A stretch of DNA of 64,000 nt from Fimbriimonadaceae bacterium (GTDB lineage: Bacteria > Armatimonadota > Fimbriimonadia > Fimbriimonadales > Fimbriimonadaceae). Positions 57,995-64,000 of the stretch are shown in pieces. The position numbers and the translations under genes were made by a program. Position 1 is the stretch's first letter; the number at the start of each line of letters is the position of its first letter. The DNA is taken from the NCBI GenBank assembly GCA_019454105.1, contig CP075364.1, forward strand, positions 2,297,362 through 2,361,361, in the 5' to 3' direction. The notes beneath the pieces are model-generated. The model made no database searches and had not been told where the DNA came from. It saw only the letters and a program-made list of their open reading frames with translations.

Positions 57995-58418
57995 CCACGC
58001 GAAAGAGCCGGTCGACAAGAACTTGCTCGAAGAAATGGGCTACGAGCCCACAGACATCAAGTCGAACTCCCTGCCTCGGACGACTGTCATCTTCTTCGTC
58101 TTCGTGATCGTCTCCTTTGGGCTCTCGTGGCTGTTCATGTACGTCGTGTCGCCAGACATGGCGATCGTGCCCAAAGCCAGCGAACTTGAGCGCAAACGAG
58201 TCCCGCCCCCTGAAGCTCCGTTGATCCAGAGCTCGATGACCGCGAAGAGGGACATGGTCGAACTAGCCAAGGAAGACAAGGCGAAGGCCACGACGTTTGC
58301 TTGGACAGATCGGAAGAACGGCAAGGCCCGAGTGCCGATCGACCAAGCGATGAGCGAAGTGCTAGCCGAAGGTCTTCCCGAGCGACCGGGAGCAAGGCCG
58401 ATCGGAGGTTCCAAGTGA
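57987..58418 (+). CDS. Single-helix membrane protein between actF and SCO1
   Basis: 143 residues. A cytosolic start (DNA-encoded acidic, KNLLEEMGYEPTDIKS), one membrane helix (TTVIFFVFVIVSFGLSWLFM), then a periplasmic tail with PPPEAPLIQSS and VPIDQAMSEVLAEGLPERPG. The ID-x-AM-x-x-x-L-x-x-GLP end is a pattern I recall from small proteins in ACIII-oxidase clusters. It may link ACIII to the oxidase or help assembly. No Cys or His cluster. Confidence 0.7.
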   Translation: MHDHAKEPVDKNLLEEMGYEPTDIKSNSLPRTTVIFFVFVIVSFGLSWLFMYVVSPDMAIVPKASELERKRVPPPEAPLIQSSMTAKRDMVELAKEDKAKATTFAWTDRKNGKARVPIDQAMSEVLAEGLPERPGARPIGGSK

Positions 58419-59290
58419 GATTGGCTTTTCTCGTCTTGGCCGTAGCCGCGACATGCGGGTCGATGGCCCAGTTCTATCAGTACAAGGAGATTCCGCCGCC
58501 CGGGCAAGCGAGGGTCGCCACCGACGCCGCCGGGGTCGGAGTGCGGGTCGTCCAGCGGCTGAACGAGACCATCCCTCTGGACGCCAGGTTCAAGGACGAG
58601 ACAGGTCAGGACGTGACCTTGGAGCGGTACTTTAAGAAGCGGCCCGTCATCATCCTGCCGATCTTCTACCGGTGCCCAGGTATCTGCGAGACCGAACTCG
58701 CCTCGCTCGTGAACAGCTTGAAGGGGTTCAAGAAGGCGCAAGTCGGCAAGGAGTTCGACGTAGTCGCGATCTCGATCCACCACAAAGAGAAGCCCGAACT
58801 GGCCGCGACCAAAAAGGAGAACGTGATCGCCGCCTACATGGGCTCCAACACTGACACTCAGAGGCGGGTCACGGCCGAGCGAGGCTGGGCGTTCCTGACT
58901 GGGGACGAGAAGCAGATCAGAAAGCTCACCGACGCGCTCGGCTTCGAGTTCAAGTACGACCCTGCCAACGACACGATCGTCCATCCAGCCGGGATCATGG
59001 TGATGACGCCGGCAGGCAAGATCAGCCGCTACTTCGTCACGACCGAGTACCCGCAACAGGTCTTGTTGAGCGCCATTGAGGAAGCAGGGCAGGGTCAGAT
59101 CGGCGTCCGCGACGACCGCCCGTTCTTCATGGCCTGCATCCAAGTCGACCCAATGACCGGCCAGCGCTCGCTCAACGTCCTTAATGCCCTGAAGACGCTG
59201 ACCGTCGTCACCCTGATCGGGTTCCTCGTCGCCGTATTTGTCTGGAACCGAAAGGCCAAGTCTATGAATCAGAGAGAGTCCCGACCATGA
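58415..59290 (+). CDS. sco1: SCO1/SenC copper-insertion protein
   Basis: 291 residues. GTG start overlapping the upstream stop (GTGA), then a leader (LAFLVLAVAATCGSMAQ). The redoxin fold has the Cu-binding CxxxC in FYRCPGICETELASL, and the His ligand in ANDTIVHPAGIMVM. A C-terminal membrane helix (TLTVVTLIGFLVAVFVW) anchors it, which is an addition to the usual Sco layout. It builds the CuA centre of CoxB, encoded next. Confidence 0.93.
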   Translation: MRLAFLVLAVAATCGSMAQFYQYKEIPPPGQARVATDAAGVGVRVVQRLNETIPLDARFKDETGQDVTLERYFKKRPVIILPIFYRCPGICETELASLVNSLKGFKKAQVGKEFDVVAISIHHKEKPELAATKKENVIAAYMGSNTDTQRRVTAERGWAFLTGDEKQIRKLTDALGFEFKYDPANDTIVHPAGIMVMTPAGKISRYFVTTEYPQQVLLSAIEEAGQGQIGVRDDRPFFMACIQVDPMTGQRSLNVLNALKTLTVVTLIGFLVAVFVWNRKAKSMNQRESRP

Positions 59291-60387
59291 ACCCGTTCAA
59301 GAAGTGGCCCATTTCTCCGGAACAAGCCTCCGAGTGGTCGATCAGGCACGACGCCTTGTTCTGGACGATCTCCGCTCTGACCGTCGTCTTCACGATCTTG
59401 GTCGGGGTGCTCATCCTTGGCTTCGCCATCAGGTACCGGCGCGGGTCGACCGCCGACCGGAGAGGGGCTTTCGACCATCATAACGGGCTTGAGGCTCTCT
59501 GGTCGATCATCCCGCTGATTCTGGCAATCGGGATCTTTGTCTGGAGCACGCTGCTCTTCATCGAAGCTAGGAAGATGCCGAAGGACGCCATGGAGGTCTT
59601 CGTCGTCGGCAAGCAATGGATGTGGCACCTGCAGCACATGAACGGGATCCGAGAGAACAATGAGCTCCATGTGCCGGTCAACACACCGATCAAGCTGACG
59701 ATGATCAGCCAGGACGTCATCCATGCGATGTACCTGCCGGACTTCCGGGCCCAGTTCCATGTGGTGCCAGGCCGCTATACCGAGCTTCACTTCACGCCGA
59801 TCAAGACTGGCCGGTTCAAGATGCTCTGCGCGATGCACTGCGGCACGTCGCACTCAGAAATGGTCGGTTTCGTCTACGTCCTGAGCAAGCGCGACTTCGC
59901 GTCTTGGCTCGACAACGGCGGGAACCGGTACAAGCCCAAGCCGATCACCCTCGCCGAACGCGGCAAACAAGTTTGGGAGAGCAAGGGTTGCGGAGGATGC
60001 CATGGGGCCAAGGACACCGTGAGGGGACCGTCCTTGGTCGGGATCTACAATTCGCAACGAGCCATGGCCGACGGAACGACCGTCAAGGCCGACGCCGATT
60101 ACCTACGCTGGAGCATCGTCCAGCCCTACAGGCTCATCACCAAGGGCTATGAGCCGACCATGCCCGTCTACCAAGGCCAAATGTCTGAGGAAGACGTGCT
60201 GGGCCTGATCGAATATATCAAGGGCTCCTCCAACCAGTCGACGCCGGGCGTCAAGGCCCCCGTGGCCCCGACCGTCCGAGTTCCCGCCGATTGGCCGCCG
60301 AGTGCCCCGCGAAACGCCACCCAAACCGCCAACGAAGAACTCTCTTCGGGCGCGACACAGGCTCAACAGGTGCCGACAAAAGAATGA
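59287..60387 (+). CDS. coxB: Cytochrome c oxidase subunit II with fused cytochrome c (caa3)
   Basis: 366 residues. Two membrane helices at the start are followed by a cupredoxin domain with the CuA site [20 protein letters not shown]. After it comes a cytochrome c domain ([11 protein letters not shown], then [10 protein letters not shown] with the Met ligand). The fusion defines a caa3-type oxidase that takes electrons directly from ACIII. A Pro/Ala-rich C-terminal tail of about 45 residues is unusual. It overlaps both neighbours by four bases. Confidence 0.95.
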   Translation: MNPFKKWPISPEQASEWSIRHDALFWTISALTVVFTILVGVLILGFAIRYRRGSTADRRGAFDHHNGLEALWSIIPLILAIGIFVWSTLLFIEARKMPKDAMEVFVVGKQWMWHLQHMNGIRENNELHVPVNTPIKLTMISQDVIHAMYLPDFRAQFHVVPGRYTELHFTPIKTGRFKMLCAMHCGTSHSEMVGFVYVLSKRDFASWLDNGGNRYKPKPITLAERGKQVWESKGCGGCHGAKDTVRGPSLVGIYNSQRAMADGTTVKADADYLRWSIVQPYRLITKGYEPTMPVYQGQMSEEDVLGLIEYIKGSSNQSTPGVKAPVAPTVRVPADWPPSAPRNATQTANEELSSGATQAQQVPTKE

Positions 60388-62081
60388 GCGCAACGACCGT
60401 CATCGAACAATCTCCTCCGACTGAACGGCCGGAAAAGAACTATCTGAACGCCGACCATACGTTGCGGTCGTGGATCTGGACTGTCGACCACAAGAGGATC
60501 GCGGTGCTATACCTGATCTCGGTCACGTTCATGTTCTTCCTCGGCAGCATCGCCGCCGCCGTCGTGCGCTTCGAACTGACCTCGCCTTGGGGCCAGATGT
60601 TGACCTCGGAGACCTACAACAAGATGTTCACTGCCCACGGTGTCATCATGGTCTTCTTCTTCATCATCCCAGCAATCCCGGCGGTCTTGGGCAATTTCCT
60701 GCTCCCCATCATGCTCGGGGCGAGAGACCTTGCGTTTCCCCGTATCAACCTGCTGAGTTGGTACCTGTACGTAGCTGGGGCCGCGCTCGTGCTGGCGTCG
60801 CTCGCCTTGGGCGGCATCGACGCCGGTTGGACGTTCTATACACCGCTCTCAAGCCTCTATTCGAACACGCAGATCACCCTCGCCTTGGTAGGAATCTTCC
60901 TCGCAGGCTTCTCGTCGATCCTCACGGGCGTCAACTTTATCGCGACGACGCACAAAATGCGGGCGCCGGGCCTGACTTGGTTCAAAATGCCGCTCTTCGT
61001 TTGGGCCCATTACGCGACCGCGATCATCATGATCCTCGGGACGCCGGTCGTGGCCATGACGCTCGTCTTGGTCATCTTCGAGCGAGCGTTCAAGTTCGGC
61101 ATCTTCAGCCCCGAACTGGGTGGCGACCCGGTGCTGTTCCAGCACCTTTTCTGGTTCTACTCTCACCCGGCCGTCTACATCATGATCCTGCCCGGCATGG
61201 GCGTGATCAGCGAACTGATCTCATGCTTCTCGCGGCGACGCGTGTTTGGCTATGAGTTCGTCGCGTTCTCATCGATCGCGATCGCCGTCATCGGATTCGT
61301 CGTGTGGGGCCACCACATGTTCCTCTCGAGCCAGTCAGTGCTCCAAGGCATTCTGTTCAGCCTCCTGACTTTCTTGGTCGCCATCCCGTCCGCCATCAAG
61401 ATCTTCAACTGGACGATGACCATGTACAAGGGGTCTGTCTGGTTCTCGACACCGATGATCTATGCCCTAGGATTCATGGGGCTCTTCGTGATCGGTGGCC
61501 TGACCGGGCTGCACCTGGGAAGCCTGGCCACAGACGTTCACCTCACCGGCACCTACTTCATTGTCGCCCACTTCCACTTCGTCATGGTCGGCGGGGCGAT
61601 CATGGCTTTTCTTGGAGGGCTCCACTTCTGGTGGCCGAAGATGTTCGGCAAGATGTACTCTGAGTTCTGGGGCCGTCTGAGCGCCATGGTCATCTTCCTC
61701 GGGTTTAACTTCACGTTCTTCCCGCAGTTCATGGTCGGTTACCTCGGCATGCCGCGCCGGTACCACTTTTACTATTTCGCCCCGGAGTGGCAGATCTACC
61801 ACATCCTTTCTTCCGCCGGAGCCACGATCCTAGGAATCGGCTTCCTGATGCCCGCCTTCTACTTGACAGCCTCGCTCATCAAAGGCCCAAAGGCCTCGAG
61901 CAACCCTTGGGGCGCCAAAGGGCTTGAATGGGAGCAGACCACGTCGCCGCCGCCGACTGAGAACTTCCACCATAAGCCGATCGTGATGGACGACCCTTAC
62001 GACTACGACGCCATCGCAGACAATGACGATTTCAGGGCCCATTGGGGCAAGGAACCAGTCAAGTACGGAGGTGACAACTAA
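60384..62081 (+). CDS. coxA: Cytochrome c oxidase subunit I (heme-copper, A2-type)
   Basis: 565 residues with 12 helices. [31 protein letters not shown], the Cu-B His-Tyr region [26 protein letters not shown], and [20 protein letters not shown] are present. The YSHPxV motif lacks the Glu of A1 oxidases, which marks the A2 subtype. The canonical DVHLHDTY is DVHLTGTY here. The ATG at 60384 overlaps coxB (ATGA). It reduces oxygen to water and pumps protons. Confidence 0.96.
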   Translation: MSATTVIEQSPPTERPEKNYLNADHTLRSWIWTVDHKRIAVLYLISVTFMFFLGSIAAAVVRFELTSPWGQMLTSETYNKMFTAHGVIMVFFFIIPAIPAVLGNFLLPIMLGARDLAFPRINLLSWYLYVAGAALVLASLALGGIDAGWTFYTPLSSLYSNTQITLALVGIFLAGFSSILTGVNFIATTHKMRAPGLTWFKMPLFVWAHYATAIIMILGTPVVAMTLVLVIFERAFKFGIFSPELGGDPVLFQHLFWFYSHPAVYIMILPGMGVISELISCFSRRRVFGYEFVAFSSIAIAVIGFVVWGHHMFLSSQSVLQGILFSLLTFLVAIPSAIKIFNWTMTMYKGSVWFSTPMIYALGFMGLFVIGGLTGLHLGSLATDVHLTGTYFIVAHFHFVMVGGAIMAFLGGLHFWWPKMFGKMYSEFWGRLSAMVIFLGFNFTFFPQFMVGYLGMPRRYHFYYFAPEWQIYHILSSAGATILGIGFLMPAFYLTASLIKGPKASSNPWGAKGLEWEQTTSPPPTENFHHKPIVMDDPYDYDAIADNDDFRAHWGKEPVKYGGDN

Positions 62082-62770
62082 TGGCCGCTCACGCGACGAC
62101 GCATCCCACAAATCCTGACGAGTCTGAAGTTTACTTCCAATACGAAGACATCGACCAGCAGCAAGAGACGTATATCGTCGGGATGTGGACGTTCATCGTG
62201 CAGGAGATCATGTTCTTCGGCCCGTTGTTCCTCATCTACACTCTGTTCAGGTGGAAGTTCCAAGGCGGATTCTACACCTACAGCCAGAAACTCGACTATG
62301 TGCTAGGCGGAGTCAACACCATGGTGTTGCTCTTTTCGTCCTTCACCATGGCGCTGGCCGTGCACTATGCACAAAAGAAGCAGACTAAAGAACAGCTTCG
62401 CTGCCTGGGGATCACCCTCGCTTGCGGGTTTGGCTTCTTGATCATCAAAGCTTTCGAGTATGCCGACAAGTTTACTCATAGCCTGTTCCCGAACAACTCG
62501 TTCATTTGGCCGCCCCATGGGTACGAATACCTCGGAGGAAATCCCGAGCATGCTCGGCTCTTCTTCTCGCTTTACTTCGCCACGACCGGGTTGCACGGTC
62601 TCCACGTCGTTGTCGGGATGATTTGTATCGCGAGCCTGATGATCCTCACTGTCCGGAAGGCGCCAACAATCACCGACTATGTCCCGACTGAGATCGTCGG
62701 CCTCTACTGGCACTTCGTCGATCTCGTCTGGATCTTCCTCTATCCGCTTTACTACTTGATTCCGAAGTAA
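62081..62770 (+). CDS. coxC: Cytochrome c oxidase subunit III
   Basis: 229 residues. Five or more helices, with [20 protein letters not shown] at the start and [20 protein letters not shown] and [20 protein letters not shown] at the end, which are subunit III signatures. It overlaps coxA by one base (TAATG). It supports proton uptake and stability of subunit I. Confidence 0.95.
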   Translation: MAAHATTHPTNPDESEVYFQYEDIDQQQETYIVGMWTFIVQEIMFFGPLFLIYTLFRWKFQGGFYTYSQKLDYVLGGVNTMVLLFSSFTMALAVHYAQKKQTKEQLRCLGITLACGFGFLIIKAFEYADKFTHSLFPNNSFIWPPHGYEYLGGNPEHARLFFSLYFATTGLHGLHVVVGMICIASLMILTVRKAPTITDYVPTEIVGLYWHFVDLVWIFLYPLYYLIPK

Positions 62771-62775
62771 GAACC

Positions 62776-63231
62776 ATGGCTCACGTCGAACATCACCACC
62801 ACGGCCACCACATCACGCCGATCTCTGTCCTCATAAGAACGTTCATCATTCTTGTAGGCCTGATGGTTCTGACGATCGTTGCGGCCAAGGCGCCATATTG
62901 GTTTGCTTCCTTAGAGCCATATAGAGGCCTGTGGGTCGTGACGAACGCGATTGCTTTGGGCATCGCCACAATCAAGGCTGTGTTCGTGGTCAGTGAGTTC
63001 ATGGGCGTCAAGTACGCTACGAACCTCATCAAGGTCTACGCGATCGGAGGGTTTGTCTGGTTCTTCTTGCTGTTCATCATGTTCGTCGACTATGCGAGCC
63101 GGCCATGGGAGCCGGTCAAAGGCTGGGAGAACGTCCCCTCCAGCGCATTTCCAAGGAACAAGGACAACGATGCCGGAACACCTTTTCCGCAGTATCCGGG
63201 CGAGGCCAAGCACGGGAAGGACGGCCACTAG
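62776..63231 (+). CDS. coxD: Cytochrome c oxidase subunit IV (COX4_pro type)
   Basis: 151 residues. A His-rich start (HVEHHHHGHHITP), then three helices (SVLIRTFIILVGLMVLTIVA, VTNAIALGIATIKAVFVVSE, AIGGFVWFFLLFIMFVDYAS) as in prokaryotic subunit IV. ATIKAVFVVSEFMGVKY is the family motif. The His-rich leader may bind metal. It ends in a four-base overlap with the convergent regulator gene. Confidence 0.92.
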   Translation: MAHVEHHHHGHHITPISVLIRTFIILVGLMVLTIVAAKAPYWFASLEPYRGLWVVTNAIALGIATIKAVFVVSEFMGVKYATNLIKVYAIGGFVWFFLLFIMFVDYASRPWEPVKGWENVPSSAFPRNKDNDAGTPFPQYPGEAKHGKDGH

Positions 63232-63950
63232 GCTCGCTCTTCAGTCTCGGCGATTTGCCTGAGCCTGCGGACGCTCTTGACCAGATACCTTCCCCCTTTC
63301 ACGGTGACAAGACCCTCGTCGCGGAACTGCTTCATGGCCCGGTTCACGTGCTCGCGAGTGCAGTTGATCCGGACGGCCAGTTCGTCCTGTGTGAGCTTTT
63401 CAAGCAACAGGACGCCTTGCCCCTCGACCCTCTCGTGACCATGGCGCGCTGAGTCCAGAAGCGCCGAAGCCAGTCTGCGCGGAACCTTCCATTGAAGCAT
63501 GATCTTGTGGGAGATCGACTCCCGCAGCTTTCGAGAAAGCAGAGAAATGAGACCGCGTGCAAGCCCATGGTCTGCTTCGATCGCATCGAGGATCGCTCGG
63601 GCCGGGACTTCAAGAAGAACAGTCGGTTCGGTGGCCCGGGCGTCAGCTGTTCTGGGCATTCCTTCCAAGACAGAGAGCTCCCCAACGACGTCAGGAGGGT
63701 GGCGCAATGTGATGGACACAGCCCGATCAAGCTCGTTGATCCTCTCAATGCTGAGCTGCCCCGTGACGAGGATGTGCATTGGCCCTGGGTCGTCTCCTTC
63801 CCAATACAGCATCTGGCCTGCGGGAAGCTCCAAGAAGCCGGAGGCATTCGCCAGCCGCAAGAGAGTCTCGTCGCCCGCCAAATGAAACATTTCGCAAGCT
63901 TTCAGAGCGAGGACGGCCTTCTCAGTGTCCTTCTTGAGTCTCGCTGCCAT
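63228..63950 (-). CDS. Crp/Fnr-family transcriptional regulator
   Basis: 240 residues. A cyclic-nucleotide-binding-type beta barrel (AGQMLYWEGDDPGPMHILVT, then PDVVGELSVLEGMPRTADA) is followed by the dimer helix and an HTH_Crp domain (LTQDELAVRINCTREHVNRA with MKQFRDEGLVTVKGGRYLV). There are no FNR-type Cys ligands. The ATG at 63950 is preceded by an in-frame TTG two codons earlier. It is convergent with coxD and may control the oxidase cluster, though no operator was found. Confidence 0.93.
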   Translation of the reverse strand: MAARLKKDTEKAVLALKACEMFHLAGDETLLRLANASGFLELPAGQMLYWEGDDPGPMHILVTGQLSIERINELDRAVSITLRHPPDVVGELSVLEGMPRTADARATEPTVLLEVPARAILDAIEADHGLARGLISLLSRKLRESISHKIMLQWKVPRRLASALLDSARHGHERVEGQGVLLLEKLTQDELAVRINCTREHVNRAMKQFRDEGLVTVKGGRYLVKSVRRLRQIAETEERA

Positions 63951-64000
63951 GGTCAATCGCCCGTTGACTGATTTTGGCCGGGCTCCGGGCGTAAGAACCA

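Noticed and set aside
1-64000. CRISPR arrays, rRNA genes and insertion sequences
   Set aside because: No regularly spaced repeats, no rRNA-like segments and no transposase genes were seen. The recombinases found are an integrase and a serine recombinase.

Overview
The window looks like the chromosome of an aerobic diderm bacterium. It uses menaquinone made by the futalosine route (mqnA), alternative complex III and a caa3-type oxidase, and it has many predicted outer-membrane barrels. This gene set fits lineages such as Armatimonadota (Fimbriimonas-like), but no rRNA or marker gene is present and the placement is a guess.

Layout. (1) Roughly 1-24,160 is an integrated element that runs off the left edge. 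It holds a complete type I restriction-modification operon (hsdM, a PD-(D/E)XK gene, a split hsdS, hsdR), a DprA-like gene and an SDR/2OG-oxygenase/membrane-protein operon. It also has a replication and transfer module: Mrr-like nuclease, replication-protein-like gene, serine recombinase, ArdC, VirD4-like ATPase, replication-relaxation protein, excisionase and tyrosine integrase. (2) 24,073-45,137 is a tandem array of four att repeats made from the 3' end of a tRNA-Ala gene; the fourth repeat lies in the intact tRNA. The repeats bound three metal-handling cassettes with no recombinase: A (MerR, thioredoxin-like protein, barrel protein), B (Cys-rich protein, CzcC/B/A-type RND pump, heme-degrading-type monooxygenase, Zn/Cd P-type ATPase) and C (CopA, ArsR, 28-residue metallothionein-like peptide, barrel protein, YHS-TlpA protein, then a six-gene copper operon with NosL-like, cupredoxin-like and YHS proteins). 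(3) 45,128-63,950 is GC-richer chromosomal backbone: mqnA, rnhA, a methyltransferase, a glycosyltransferase, a CtaA-CtaB fusion, actABCDEF, a small membrane protein, SCO1, coxBACD and a Crp/Fnr regulator.

How the parts work together. The backbone cluster encodes an electron route from menaquinol through complex III to oxygen, with heme A synthesis and copper delivery. The cassettes export, chelate or sense Cu, Zn/Cd and probably Hg/As. The left element carries DNA mobility and defence.

The least expected signals are these. Two barrel genes in different cassettes each have a signal peptide followed by two in-frame UGA codons in a UGA-x-x-UGA-Pro arrangement; this reads like a selenocysteine UxxUP motif, and a stem-loop with the same GGUUC loop follows in both. 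The hsdS gene is split by an 11-unit GA repeat, and adding one unit would restore a full two-domain subunit. The metallothionein-like peptide has 10 Cys in 28 residues. The att array resembles several integrase-less islands mobilised by one integrase.
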